A DNA stretch of 57,495 nt from Bacillus sp. FJAT-42315 (GCF_002797375.1 NZ_KZ454941.1:2080344-2137838), one strand, 5' to 3'. Counted from the first letter of the stretch, positions 42,718-52,454 are shown. Notes: a model not told the origin generated them from the letters alone. Made by a program: numbers and translations.

Positions 42718-43473
42718 TCACTGAAGCTCCAAAACTACCGGACAGTGATCACTTCCGAGTACATGAGTGTGAATCGAAGCCTCCTGCAACTTAGAAGTCA
42801 ATCGTTCTGACACGATAAAATAATCAATCCGCCAGCCAATATTTCGTTCTCTTACTTTATTCATATACGACCACCAACTATAGGCATCTGTCGTATCCGG
42901 ATAAAAATAACGAAAACTATCAACAAAGCCCGCTTCAAGTAGTCTAGTCATCTTCCCTCGTTCTTCATCTGTAAATCCAGAATTCCCTCGGTTTGTTTTG
43001 TCATTTTTTAAATCGATCTCTTGATGAGCAACGTTTAAGTCTCCACATAAGATGACCGGCTTAGCTTCATCTAATTGTTTTAAATACGCTCGTATCTCCT
43101 CTTCCCACTCTAATCTTTCAGCTAAACGTGAAAGATCACGCTTCGCATTAGGTGTATAGACATTCACGAGATAAAACTCTTCAAATTCTAACGTAATAAT
43201 TCTACCTTCCACTTCATCTTCATTACTCCCTACACCATACGAAACAGACAAAGGACGTTGTTTCGTAAATACTGCCGTTCCAGAATACCCTTTCTTCTCT
43301 GCATAATTCCAATATTGCTCATATCCTTCAAGCTCTAAATCAATTTGTCCCGCCTGCAATTTCGTTTCCTGTAGGCAGAAAATATCCGCATCTACTTCAT
43401 GAAAGTAATCTAAAAACCCTTTTTTCACACAGGCTCGCAAGCCATTGACATTCCAAGAAACTAGTTTCATCAA
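42718..43473 (-). CDS. exoA: Exodeoxyribonuclease III / AP endonuclease ExoA
   Basis: 251 residues. Exo III family motifs: LVSWNVNGLRA, CLQETKLQ, GYSGTAVFTK, VYTPNAKRDLSRL, LCGDLNVAHQEIDL, WRIDYFIVSERL and the terminal SDHCPVVLEL. Cleaves DNA 5' of abasic sites and removes blocked 3' ends in base excision repair. Monocistronic. Confidence 0.94.
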   Translation of the reverse strand: MMKLVSWNVNGLRACVKKGFLDYFHEVDADIFCLQETKLQAGQIDLELEGYEQYWNYAEKKGYSGTAVFTKQRPLSVSYGVGSNEDEVEGRIITLEFEEFYLVNVYTPNAKRDLSRLAERLEWEEEIRAYLKQLDEAKPVILCGDLNVAHQEIDLKNDKTNRGNSGFTDEERGKMTRLLEAGFVDSFRYFYPDTTDAYSWWSYMNKVRERNIGWRIDYFIVSERLTSKLQEASIHTHVLGSDHCPVVLELQ

Positions 43474-43537
43474 ATCTTATTCGTCTCCTTACCCTGTTAA
43501 ATAGTCTTTCATTATATCATTTTTCAGAAAAGCAAAA

Positions 43538-43569
43538 AACCTCTAGACACAATGTGCATCCAGAGGCTT
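43538..43569 (-). terminator. Terminator of the second ABC operon
   Basis: AGCCTCTGG and CTAGAGGTT pair (one bulge) on the minus strand directly after the PHP gene; TTTTTTGC follows. Confidence 0.75.
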
Positions 43570-43573
43570 ACTT

Positions 43574-44575
43574 TTATTCAATAATTGGTTTCATGATTCT
43601 TTGACGTTGCTTAAACGTACACAGTTCCTTCACCCCATATTGGGCAAGCATCTTCTTCCCTTGGTCAGTATAAGAGCCTACATCATCTGGAAAGTGAGAA
43701 TCCGATGAGGTGGTAAATTTCACTCCATGCTGAATCAAAATAGATAAAAAGGTCGGACTTGGACACATTTCCTTTACGGGGTAGCGATAATATAAGCCGG
43801 AATTGATCTCTGTCGCTGTATCGGTCTCTACTAATGCTTGAGCGATTCGTTCATAAAATGAAAGCAATTCGCTTTCATGTGGACGATGATTAAACACTTT
43901 TAAATTATCTAAATGAGCCACAAAATCAAATAGACGAGAACGAATTGATTGCTCCACAGCTCCAAAAAATCGTTCATACAACTCTAGTAAATGGTACTCA
44001 TTAAATTTTTCTTTTGCCTCTGGATTATCAAATCCCCATCCTTCCACAAAATGAGTGGAGCCGATAATATAATCCCATGGATAACGATCCAAATAAGGCT
44101 TTAACCACTTTTCTCCCCCTGGAAAATAATCCGCTTCAATCCCTAATCTTAAAGCGATACCTTCTTGTTCCCACTCTACTTTCGCTTCTTCAATCGTATG
44201 GACAAACTCTTCAATATTTTCCGTCATGACTTGATCTAGCCAAAGCCGTTGCTTCTTTCCTAATTCCGTTTCATCCATTGTCATATAGGTTTCAAAGTAA
44301 GGACGTGTATCTGTAAATCGATACAGGTGATCAACAATCCCTACTTCTTGAATCCCTAGTTCTTTTGCTTTTTTTAAGTAAAAGCGGAGCCATTCCTTTG
44401 AATAAGCGCCAGCTGATAACCTCAAATTTAACTGATCCATACTATGAGCAAGCCAGGCTTTTGTATGTTTCTTAGGTGCCTCTTTTTTAAAATGTGAGAT
44501 GGCTTGATTCGTTCGATCTAACCATCGCAATGAATATGGTCCTTCTTCTAAGTGAACATGATAATCTATTTTCAT
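43574..44575 (-). CDS. PHP-domain phosphoesterase (HisJ-like) of the second ABC operon
   Basis: 333 residues. PHP metal ligands are visible in order: DYHVHLE, IVDHLYRF, GIEADYFPG, GSTHFVEGW, AHLDNLKV and SSDSHFP. Closest in layout to histidinol-phosphatase HisJ, but it lies outside a his operon and carries a long insertion after the first motif (KHTKAWLAHSMDQLNLRLSA). In this context it is more likely to hydrolyse a phosphomonoester released from the imported compound. It overlaps the DeoR gene by 4 bp. Confidence 0.8.
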   Translation of the reverse strand: MKIDYHVHLEEGPYSLRWLDRTNQAISHFKKEAPKKHTKAWLAHSMDQLNLRLSAGAYSKEWLRFYLKKAKELGIQEVGIVDHLYRFTDTRPYFETYMTMDETELGKKQRLWLDQVMTENIEEFVHTIEEAKVEWEQEGIALRLGIEADYFPGGEKWLKPYLDRYPWDYIIGSTHFVEGWGFDNPEAKEKFNEYHLLELYERFFGAVEQSIRSRLFDFVAHLDNLKVFNHRPHESELLSFYERIAQALVETDTATEINSGLYYRYPVKEMCPSPTFLSILIQHGVKFTTSSDSHFPDDVGSYTDQGKKMLAQYGVKELCTFKQRQRIMKPIIE

Positions 44576-45369
44576 ATTACTCCCCTACCTTTAGCTTCAA
44601 TCCATTTTATATGTTGTAAATTTTTATGCTGTTTCCACTCCGCTGGCATCGCTTGATCACAAATAATAGAATGAACCTCTTTCGTGGGACAAATCTTATA
44701 AAACGATTTATTTCCTAACTTGGAACAATCGGCTAACAAAACAACTTCATTCGTTTGCTTGATCATTTGAGCAGAAACGATCGATTCTTCTAGATCAAAA
44801 TCACTAATATCTTGAGGTGTAATGCCTCCACAAGAAATAAACGCTTTATCAAATTGAAAATGTTCTAACATATGGCATGTTAATGTGCCCGCAACCGATT
44901 TTTGTTCAGGGTTAGCCACGCCACCAAGCACAATCACTTTGCCGTCAAAAAAACGATTCTCAATTTGTTTATTCAATAGATCCGCAGCGGCTAAAGAATT
45001 GGTCACAACTGTCAATCGTTGCACTCCGACGATATGTTCAGGAATATGAACGGTCGTTGTGCCGACGTCAATCATGATGGTGTCATTGTCTTCGATGATT
45101 TCCGCTGCTTTTTTGCCGATTTCTCTTTTTTGGTAATATTGATCATTCATTTTTTTATTAAAATGAGCTTCTTTCTGTGTTTGTCCATATTTCACAGCTC
45201 CACCATGGACTCTTTTTAACTTTTTCTCTTTCTCTAATATATCTAAGTCTTTCCTAATCGTCTCTGGCGTCACTTGTAATTGATGAGCCATCTCCGCGAC
45301 CATGATCTTCCCGACACTTTCAATTTCTTTCAAAATATAGACGTATCGTTCTTTCTGTAATGTACTCAT
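44572..45369 (-). CDS. DeoR-family regulator of the second ABC operon
   Basis: 265 residues. N-terminal HTH (ERYVYILKEIESVGKIMVAEMAHQLQVTPETIRKDLDILEKEKKLKRVHGGAV), then a DeoRC domain (IMIDVGTTTVHIPEHI, TNSLAAADLL, VLGGVANPEQKSV, LADCSKLGNKSFYK). It overlaps genes on both sides by 4 bp, so it is embedded in the operon. It is related to but clearly distinct from the DeoR regulator of the phosphonate operon. Confidence 0.87.
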   Translation of the reverse strand: MSTLQKERYVYILKEIESVGKIMVAEMAHQLQVTPETIRKDLDILEKEKKLKRVHGGAVKYGQTQKEAHFNKKMNDQYYQKREIGKKAAEIIEDNDTIMIDVGTTTVHIPEHIVGVQRLTVVTNSLAAADLLNKQIENRFFDGKVIVLGGVANPEQKSVAGTLTCHMLEHFQFDKAFISCGGITPQDISDFDLEESIVSAQMIKQTNEVVLLADCSKLGNKSFYKICPTKEVHSIICDQAMPAEWKQHKNLQHIKWIEAKGRGVI

Positions 45370-46370
45370 GATAGCTCAATGACATCCTCTTTCTGTACAT
45401 ATAAAGTGACAACTTCATTTAGGCGCTCAAGTTCATTCGATTGATGCAGAAAATCGGAAAAATAAGTCATTTGATGATTCTCTAGCTCGTAACGAGCAAT
45501 ATTTCCAAGCAACTGAACGTCCTTCACTTTTCCAATAATAACGAACCCACCCTCTATCGGAATCGAAGAAAACGCTTCAGGTCGAATCGCATATTTTTTA
45601 CTTGAAGAAAAGTGCTCCTCTTTCATCAATGTATTTAACTGTTGCCCGGTTAAAATATTATAATTACCGATAAATCGAGCGGCGAATTCATTTTTCGGCT
45701 TCGTATAAATCGAATGAGGAGTCCCACTTTGCACGATTTGCCCATTATTTAATAAAAAGATTCGATCACTCATAGCCATCGCTTCTTCTTGGTCATGTGT
45801 CACAAGAATCGTCGTCATGTTCAATTCTTGTTGAATGCGTCGAAGCAGCTTTTGCAAACTTTTTCGTATTTGAGCATCTAAGGCACTTAAAGGTTCATCT
45901 AATAAAAGCACTTTCGGTTCTACAATTAAGGCACGAGCCAACGCGACCCTTTGCTGCTGACCTCCCGATAATTCTCTCGGATATGATGCTTCCTTTCCTT
46001 CAAGACCAACCATTTCAATGAGTTGCCGAACTTTTTGCTTTATGGTGTCTTTGTTGACCTTTTTCATTTTTAAACCGAACGAGATATTTTCCTCGACAGT
46101 CATATTAGGAAATAGCGCGTAAGATTGAAAGACCATTCCGACATTTCTTTCTTTCGCTTTTACATTTGTGATCTCTTTCCCGTCCATCATAATGCGCCCT
46201 GCATCTGGAGCAGTTAATCCAGCGAGTATGCGTAGTAATGTACTTTTCCCACATCCGCTTGGTCCCAGTAAGGTCACAAATTCTCCTTCTTCTAAAGAAA
46301 GATTGAGTGATTGCAGAACTGCTTTATCATGAAATGACTTATTTATATTTTGAATGGTAATATAACTCAT
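45366..46370 (-). CDS. ABC transporter ATP-binding protein (spermidine/iron/phosphonate class)
   Basis: 334 residues. Walker A GPSGCGKSTLLR, Q-loop VFQSYALFPNM, LSGGQQQRVALARAL, LLLDEPLSALD, VTHDQEEAMAMSD; C-terminal TOBE region from about residue 235. It powers the two permeases encoded just upstream. Overlaps the DeoR gene by 4 bp. Confidence 0.88.
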   Translation of the reverse strand: MSYITIQNINKSFHDKAVLQSLNLSLEEGEFVTLLGPSGCGKSTLLRILAGLTAPDAGRIMMDGKEITNVKAKERNVGMVFQSYALFPNMTVEENISFGLKMKKVNKDTIKQKVRQLIEMVGLEGKEASYPRELSGGQQQRVALARALIVEPKVLLLDEPLSALDAQIRKSLQKLLRRIQQELNMTTILVTHDQEEAMAMSDRIFLLNNGQIVQSGTPHSIYTKPKNEFAARFIGNYNILTGQQLNTLMKEEHFSSSKKYAIRPEAFSSIPIEGGFVIIGKVKDVQLLGNIARYELENHQMTYFSDFLHQSNELERLNEVVTLYVQKEDVIELS

Positions 46371-46373
46371 GTA

Positions 46374-47153
46374 TTATACCTGCTCCTTTTTAACTTTGGT
46401 GAGTTGGATAATGATGAACGAGACGATGCACATTAACAAGAAATAACAAACGACAATCGCACTCGCTATATGACCACTCTTACTTAACTGTTGATATAAA
46501 AAGATTTGAACGGTCTCAAATCGGCCACCAAGAACTAAATTAATGAGAACAAACTCTCCAAACAAAATCGAAAATGATAATAAGGAAGAAACTAATAACC
46601 CTGATAATATATTAGGTATAATGACCGATCGAAAAGCGGTCCACCGACTGGCCCCTAATAACTCAGCCGCTTCCATTAATGAAACCGCATGAATCGTTCG
46701 CAAGCTATTTCGTGTTCCTTGGTACATAAAAGGTAGAATCCCAACAAAATAGGCACCGATCACCACTAAAGTCATAGATAGATTCGTATCTGCATACGCT
46801 CTAATTAATCCAACAGCAAGAATGACACCTGGCATCGCATACGTCATAACGACTAATACTTGAATAAACTTCTCTAACTTCGGTGCATAGACGACGATAC
46901 TAAATACCGTTGGAACAATAATGACTAGGCCGAGAAGTGTAGAAACAAGTGATAACGATAAGGAACGGCCTAAAGCTTCAAAAAATCGCGAATCTTGAAA
47001 CAACGTCTTGTACCATTCTAACGTATACCCCTCTGGTAACACCGTTGCGTTCCAATCGGTAGCGAAAGAATACAGCAAAGTAGCTAACAATGGTAGTGCT
47101 AAATAAATTGCCGCAATGCCGGCCATAACCATAGGAAGAAGCGGCTTTCTCAC
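46374..47153 (-). CDS. ABC transporter permease (second subunit)
   Basis: 259 residues from the GTG at 47153 (GGAGGG 7 nt upstream), with a GTGA overlap with the previous gene; an ATG 33 bases earlier lacks a ribosome binding site. Six hydrophobic segments and an EAA loop (LMEAAELLGASRWTAFRSVIIPNI). PotC/CysW-like inner-membrane permease. Confidence 0.85.
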   Translation of the reverse strand: MRKPLLPMVMAGIAAIYLALPLLATLLYSFATDWNATVLPEGYTLEWYKTLFQDSRFFEALGRSLSLSLVSTLLGLVIIVPTVFSIVVYAPKLEKFIQVLVVMTYAMPGVILAVGLIRAYADTNLSMTLVVIGAYFVGILPFMYQGTRNSLRTIHAVSLMEAAELLGASRWTAFRSVIIPNILSGLLVSSLLSFSILFGEFVLINLVLGGRFETVQIFLYQQLSKSGHIASAIVVCYFLLMCIVSFIIIQLTKVKKEQV

Positions 47154-47995
47154 GATAAATCCCTCCGAACTTTTCGAGTTAACCACTCATTGATCAACAT
47201 CGCAACGACAAGAATCAAGCCTAAGATGACGGCTAAGGCACTTCCAAGCTCTGGACGCGCAAAAATATCACCTGAAACAAGAGCACCAATTCGAATCGTC
47301 ACTAAATTATATGAACTACCTGTTAAAGCAAAAACAGAAGCATAGGCACCCATCGCATTCGCAAATAAAATGCTAAAGGTTCCTGCTAAACTTGGTAGCA
47401 TAAAAGGCAAGCCTACCTTCCACCAAAATTGAGCCGTTGACGCCCCAAGCAAAGAAGCTGCCTCTTTCCACTGCACTTGAATACCTGAAAACACCGGATA
47501 TAAAAACATCACACAAAGCGGCAACTGAAAATAAATATAGATTAAAACGAGCCCAGACCATGAATAGAGATGAAATGTTTCTAACAAGTTAATTCCATAT
47601 TTATGTAAGAGCAAAGTGAACACTCCGCTATTTCCGATCAGAACGATAAATGCAAAGGCTAACGGAACGCCTGCAAAGTTAGAGGTAAGGTTCGTAATGA
47701 CTAAAATTCTTTCCTGTATTTTGGAAGAAAATAGCGTGATAGCATACGAAGCAAACACACCAACAACAATCGCAACCAAGCTAGAGACAAACGAAATCAA
47801 TATACTATTTTTAAAGGCTTTGTGGTAATACACACTAGCGAACACTTCTTTATATTGCTCGAGAGTAAACCCACCCCCTGTACCACTTTGAAAGCTCGCC
47901 ATGATCATAGAAACAAAGGGAATAAATAAAAAACATACAATCAATAAAAAAAATGGAACAAGACTAGCAATGACCATTCCATTTAGACGCTTCAA
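47150..47995 (-). CDS. ABC transporter permease (first subunit)
   Basis: 281 residues with six hydrophobic segments. The EAA loop is WKEAASLLGASTAQFWWKVGLPFML. PotB/CysT-like permease partner of the next gene, together equivalent to the two halves of the fused permease in the phosphonate operon. Confidence 0.85.
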   Translation of the reverse strand: MKRLNGMVIASLVPFFLLIVCFLFIPFVSMIMASFQSGTGGGFTLEQYKEVFASVYYHKAFKNSILISFVSSLVAIVVGVFASYAITLFSSKIQERILVITNLTSNFAGVPLAFAFIVLIGNSGVFTLLLHKYGINLLETFHLYSWSGLVLIYIYFQLPLCVMFLYPVFSGIQVQWKEAASLLGASTAQFWWKVGLPFMLPSLAGTFSILFANAMGAYASVFALTGSSYNLVTIRIGALVSGDIFARPELGSALAVILGLILVVAMLINEWLTRKVRRDLS

Positions 47996-48027
47996 ACTAA
48001 CCAGCTCCTTTCTTACAAAAAGGCGTC

Positions 48028-48858
48028 TTATTCAGACGCCCCGACTACCCCTGGAATTGTTAACGGCTGCATCGCCGATGAAGGTTGAATATTTAATAAA
48101 TGACAAGCTAAAGGAGCCAATTGAAGTTGTGGGATTTCTTCTTCTACAATTTGCGGCTTCACTTTTTCACTGATGATATACAACGGCACAGAACGTTCCT
48201 CAAACGTTGTTCCTCCATGCAGTCCATCTGTATTCATCCCGTGATCAGCGGTGACGATCACTTGATAACCTTCTTTTAGCCATTGTGGTAACGCATGCGC
48301 TAAAATGATATCCGCACCAATATCTCTGCCTCGATACTGTTTGGAATCAGACGTAAATTTATGGCCATCGTCATCGACATTCATCGAATGGATATAAAGA
48401 AAATCTGGTTTGTACGTATGTAATAAATAATTCGCATCAGCAAATAAATGGCTATCAGGATAATGATCTTCCCAATAGAAAATTCCTCTTTCAATCGCAT
48501 GTGTACCTTCGAACTGAAAACGATCTCGTTCTGGAAGAAATGGTGCGCGACTATATAACTCACTAACCCAATAATACGAAGCAGTCGCGTTGGTTTTACC
48601 TTGTTCCTTCGTTAAATGGAATAGGCTTTTTTCATGAGATAATCGAACGACGCCATTGTGTGTAATCCCATTTTGATAAGCAGGTGTTCCTGTTAACAAC
48701 ACTTCATACAGTGGACGAGACATGCTTGGAAGCTCTGATTGTACTTTATATCGTGCTGCCTTCCCTTTTTCAACAAGATGATTAATATAACCCATTTGCG
48801 AGACGGCCGTATCAAATCTTAGGCCGTCGATCGTAATAAAAATCAGTTTATTTTGCAT
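48028..48858 (-). CDS. Alkaline phosphatase superfamily hydrolase (nucleotide pyrophosphatase / phosphonoacetate hydrolase-like)
   Basis: 276 residues, no signal peptide (MQNKLIFITIDGLRFDT). Metal-binding pattern of the superfamily: Asp in TIDGLRFD, a Ser/Thr nucleophile in the ELPSMSRPLYEVLLTG stretch, MNVDDDGHKFTSDS, VTADHGMN and the terminal His region DGLHGGTTFEERSVPL. It overlaps the binding-protein gene by 11 bp (ATGCAAAATAA). The cytoplasmic location fits hydrolysis of an imported phosphodiester, phosphonate or sulfate ester. Substrate unknown. Confidence 0.8.
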   Translation of the reverse strand: MQNKLIFITIDGLRFDTAVSQMGYINHLVEKGKAARYKVQSELPSMSRPLYEVLLTGTPAYQNGITHNGVVRLSHEKSLFHLTKEQGKTNATASYYWVSELYSRAPFLPERDRFQFEGTHAIERGIFYWEDHYPDSHLFADANYLLHTYKPDFLYIHSMNVDDDGHKFTSDSKQYRGRDIGADIILAHALPQWLKEGYQVIVTADHGMNTDGLHGGTTFEERSVPLYIISEKVKPQIVEEEIPQLQLAPLACHLLNIQPSSAMQPLTIPGVVGASE

Positions 48859-49951
48859 GCACTAACACCTTTTCTTCCCATAATTGAGGTAATTGTTTCG
48901 TTGTTTCCTCCCAAGCTTTGTCATCTTCGACTGGACGAACATTTTTGTACATCTCATCAGGTAATAATTTTGCTTCTACTTCTTCTGGAAGTTCGGCTTT
49001 CTCACGAATTGGACGAGCATACCCTTCTGCTAAGTTCATTTGACCTTCATCGGATAAAATGTATTCGCGTGCTAACATCGCGGCATGAGGATGTTTCGCA
49101 TATTTGTTAATAACAGTTGCATACCCTGACATGACAGACGTTTCTTCTGGAATAATAACCTCAAAACGTTCTGGATCGATTTGATCACGATAGTTTAATG
49201 CATTAAAATCCCATACGATAGCGACTTCTACTTCACCTTTTTCTAAAGAAGCTACACTCACATCACCACCGCCGATTCTTCCTTCCTTCGCTAAATCAGC
49301 AAAATAATTTAAGCCAGGCTCAATGTTTTTTTCATCTCCACCATTCGCATAAGCGGCAGCCAATACAGAAAATTGTCCTTGATTCGCTGTTGGTACGTCA
49401 CTGATTGTTACTGAATACTCGCTTTCTTTTAGCTCTTTCCATGATTTAGGAATTTCCTTCACCTTTGTTTTATCACTAATGAAGGCAATCGTTCCTGTAT
49501 ATCCAACGATCCAATCTCCATTATCATCTTTCGCCCATTCAGGAATCTCATCCCAATAAGAAGTTTTATACGGAAGTGTCAGTTCTTTCTCTTCTGCGAT
49601 TGGGCCAAATGCTACACCAACGTCCCCAATATCAGCTGTGGCATTTTCCTTTTCTGATTCAAATTTTGCTAATTCCTCGGCACTCGACATATCTGTATCC
49701 GTATGTTTTAAACCATATTTTGTGTTTAAATCTTCCCAGGTTCCCACCCAGTTCGCCCATGTATCTGGCATTCCAACTGAATTTACTTCACCTTCTTCTT
49801 TTGCCTTTTGTTCCACTTCTTCTACAGATAGTTCATTGTAATTCGTTTCTGATTTAGCAGCTTCCTCTGAATCGCCTGAGCATCCAAACATTAAAGGAAT
49901 AGACAATAGCCCAACACAAGATAATTTAAAAACCGACAAATTTACACGCAT
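48848..49951 (-). CDS. ABC transporter substrate-binding lipoprotein of the second operon
   Basis: 367 residues from the ATG at 49951 with AGGAGG upstream; a longer frame adds 23 residues that would spoil the signal peptide. Lipobox PLMFGCSGD. Type-2 solute-binding fold (VNSVGMPDTWANWVGTWEDL, AFISDKTKVKEIPKSWKELK, GEVEVAIVWDFNAL). Related to the polyamine/iron/phosphonate-binding class, but I cannot name the ligand. First gene of the seven-gene operon. Confidence 0.85.
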   Translation of the reverse strand: MRVNLSVFKLSCVGLLSIPLMFGCSGDSEEAAKSETNYNELSVEEVEQKAKEEGEVNSVGMPDTWANWVGTWEDLNTKYGLKHTDTDMSSAEELAKFESEKENATADIGDVGVAFGPIAEEKELTLPYKTSYWDEIPEWAKDDNGDWIVGYTGTIAFISDKTKVKEIPKSWKELKESEYSVTISDVPTANQGQFSVLAAAYANGGDEKNIEPGLNYFADLAKEGRIGGGDVSVASLEKGEVEVAIVWDFNALNYRDQIDPERFEVIIPEETSVMSGYATVINKYAKHPHAAMLAREYILSDEGQMNLAEGYARPIREKAELPEEVEAKLLPDEMYKNVRPVEDDKAWEETTKQLPQLWEEKVLVHAK

Positions 49952-50122
49952 GTTGATCCTCCTGATTTTTGTTTTGTTTTGTTTTACAAATAGAATTATA
50001 GAATTCAAAAATAAAGCCAATATTAATCAAATGTAAAATCTACTTTCTGTATTTTTAATTAATTGTAAACAAATCAAGAGGATTTTTAGCAAACAAAACC
50101 CGCGATGTTTTTTTACAACACA

Positions 50123-50159
50123 AAAAGGTCTAGACCATTTTGTGTGATCTAGACCTTTT
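50123..50159 (-). terminator. Terminator of gltS
   Basis: AAAAGGTCTAGA and TCTAGACCTTTT are perfect 12-bp arms around a 13-nt loop, just after the gltS stop codon. Confidence 0.85.
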
Positions 50160-50164
50160 ACTTA

Positions 50165-51355
50165 TTACTTAAATAATTCAATACTTGTTAAAATAATTGG
50201 CATGGCTACGATGTCAATTAAAAATGAACCAGCGATCGGTACGATTAAAAAGGCATTTCTAGACGGACCATATTTCGCTGTCACAGCGGACATATTCGCC
50301 ATCGCATTTGGAGTTGCTCCAAGACCATGTCCTAACATTCCACTGATCATCACTGCCGCATCGTAATTCTTTCCAAGTACTCGGAAAACGATAAATATAC
50401 TAAAAATCATGATAAATACAACTTGTACAGCAATAATAAGTAACATTGGTAACGCAAGGTCTGCAATTTCCCAAAGCTTAATGCTCATTAACGCCATAGC
50501 TAAGAAGATATTTAAAGAGATATCACCGATGATTTGAACTGTTGGCATGTTAATGAAATCTTCATTTACTTTATCAATAATAAAGCGAACGATTACAGCT
50601 ACAATCATGCCTCCAACGTAGCCAGGTAATGTTAAACCTGTTGCACTTGCAAACCATTCACCGAAGTATGATCCAAGCGCCATACAGAATGTGACTAAAA
50701 ACATTTGACGCATCCAAGTCTTCTCATCACTTAATCGAACAAAATGTTCTTTTTTCGGTTCTTCTAATTTGTTCATTTTGCTATCATCTGATTTCAAATT
50801 ATACTTTTTCATTAAGTAGCCTGCTGTTGGTCCACCAACTAATCCACCACAAACCAAACCTAATGTAGCCGCAGCTAACCCGATCGTAGTTGCTGTTGAT
50901 AGTCCAAGTTGCTCAATCGTTCCACCGTAAGCAGCCGCTCCACCGTGTCCCCCTGACATGGAAACTGCTCCCGTTAAAATACCGATTAATGGGTCGATAT
51001 TCATTATTTTAGCTAAAGAAATCCCAATAGCATTCTGCATAAATGCTAATACCGTACACATTCCCCAATAAATGAGTAATAATTTTCCACCGATTTTAAT
51101 TAAAGTTGTGCTCGCTCCTAAACCAACCGTCGTGAAGAATGCTAACATAAACAAACTTTGCAGTGACGTATCAATTGTAATCTCAACGATGTTAAATTTA
51201 TTTAAAACAGTCACGATAATAGCAAAAAGCAACCCACCAACAACCGGAGCTGGTATGCAAAATCTATCGAAAAATGAGATTTTTTTAATTAAAAAAGAAC
51301 CGATCATAAATACGAATACGGCCAAAAACAAACTTGTTACTTGATTAAACTCCAT
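50165..51355 (-). CDS. gltS: Sodium/glutamate symporter GltS
   Basis: 396 residues with ten or more hydrophobic segments. GltS signatures: two inverted Gly-rich half-motifs (IPAPVVGGLLFAI; SMSGGHGGAAAYGGTI; VCGGLVGGPTAGYLM; GMLGHGLGATPNAMANM). Na+-coupled glutamate uptake. Start has AAGGGGTG upstream. Divergent from the LysR gene, which is its probable regulator. Confidence 0.9.
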   Translation of the reverse strand: MEFNQVTSLFLAVFVFMIGSFLIKKISFFDRFCIPAPVVGGLLFAIIVTVLNKFNIVEITIDTSLQSLFMLAFFTTVGLGASTTLIKIGGKLLLIYWGMCTVLAFMQNAIGISLAKIMNIDPLIGILTGAVSMSGGHGGAAAYGGTIEQLGLSTATTIGLAAATLGLVCGGLVGGPTAGYLMKKYNLKSDDSKMNKLEEPKKEHFVRLSDEKTWMRQMFLVTFCMALGSYFGEWFASATGLTLPGYVGGMIVAVIVRFIIDKVNEDFINMPTVQIIGDISLNIFLAMALMSIKLWEIADLALPMLLIIAVQVVFIMIFSIFIVFRVLGKNYDAAVMISGMLGHGLGATPNAMANMSAVTAKYGPSRNAFLIVPIAGSFLIDIVAMPIILTSIELFK

Positions 51356-51400
51356 ATAAACACCCCTTAGTTATTCTTGCTGTAAGCGTTTGCCATAGTA

Positions 51401-51430
51401 TAGTATACAAAATATAATATATATATACTA
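51401..51430. promoter_or_regulatory. Inverted repeat in the gltS/LysR intergenic region
   Basis: TAGTATA (51401-51407) and TATACTA (51424-51430), 7-bp arms with a 16-bp AT-rich spacer. The position between divergent genes fits a LysR-type operator. Confidence 0.45.
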
Positions 51431-51488
51431 ATACTACATTTCGATACTGATATAGCTTTTTTCTATATCTAACTAAAAGGAGCACCTT

Positions 51489-52412
51489 ATGGACTTTCGT
51501 AAATTGCAATATTTTGTCGTAACTGCACAAGAACAGAGTATTTCAAAAGCAGCTGTTCTTCTCCATATTTCACAGCCTTCCCTGAGCCATTCGATCAAAA
51601 AACTAGAGGAAGAATTAAAGTTTTTGTTGTTTGAAAGAACAGCCAAAGGAATAGAGTTAACCGAACCAGGCAAACGTTTTTATAATCGAGCGCTAGAAAT
51701 ATTACAGCATGTACACAATGTAGAAATGGAAATTGAAGAAATTCAACAAATGGGAGAGGGGAAATTATCGATCGGCTTAATCGAGTCCGTTCGAAATTGG
51801 CTCCCTAAAATGGTCGCTGACTATACGAAGCAACATCCAAAATTAAAAGTGGAATTAAAAGAGATGTTAGCACCAGAGGGAATTGTTCAAGCATTAAATC
51901 GTTTGGATGTACATTTTGTCATTTCAAACCATAAAATCAAATCAGATTTAATTCATGTGCAAGAATTGTACTCGGAGCCTCTTGTTGTGGCGATGAATAT
52001 AGATCATCCATTAGCTAATTACCAACGACTTTATTTAGAGGATCTTGCCACAGAATCCTTCATTGTCAGTACACATGGATTACAAACAAGACAGAATTTA
52101 CTTCAAATGTTTCAACGTCACAATTTATCCCTCAAAATCCAATTTGAAATCGAACGGTTTGAAATGGCTTGTCGCTTAATTGAACATAACGTTGGAATTG
52201 CCTTGCTTCCCGTCAATTCAATTAAAAGCTATCGAAGTGATGACATTATTTACAAATCGATTGAAGACGAGTCTATTTTCCGAACCATTTATTTACTGAC
52301 GATTAAAAATCGCTACCTCCCTCCTGTTGTGGAGGAATTCATTCAGCTCTTGTTAACAAAAGAAAATGACAGCTTAGTTGAACATAACTGGATGATTGAT
52401 TCATACGTTTAA
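51489..52412 (+). CDS. LysR-family transcriptional regulator
   Basis: 307 residues with AAAGGAG upstream. N-terminal LysR HTH (MDFRKLQYFVVTAQEQSISKAAVLLHISQPSLSHSIKKLEEEL...LFERTAKGIELTEPGK), then a LysR substrate-binding domain (LSIGLIESVRNWLPKMVADYTKQHP). In Bacillus divergent LysR genes commonly control the neighbouring transporter; gltS is inferred as target. Confidence 0.9.
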   Translation: MDFRKLQYFVVTAQEQSISKAAVLLHISQPSLSHSIKKLEEELKFLLFERTAKGIELTEPGKRFYNRALEILQHVHNVEMEIEEIQQMGEGKLSIGLIESVRNWLPKMVADYTKQHPKLKVELKEMLAPEGIVQALNRLDVHFVISNHKIKSDLIHVQELYSEPLVVAMNIDHPLANYQRLYLEDLATESFIVSTHGLQTRQNLLQMFQRHNLSLKIQFEIERFEMACRLIEHNVGIALLPVNSIKSYRSDDIIYKSIEDESIFRTIYLLTIKNRYLPPVVEEFIQLLLTKENDSLVEHNWMIDSYV

Positions 52413-52423
52413 TTATTTTTCAA

Positions 52424-52454
52424 ATCAAAAAGGGGTTTCCCCCTTTTTTGATTA
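52424..52454. terminator. Bidirectional terminator
   Basis: AATCAAAAAGGGG pairs with CCCCTTTTTTGATT around a short loop; it overlaps the last codons of the MFS gene. Confidence 0.8.
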
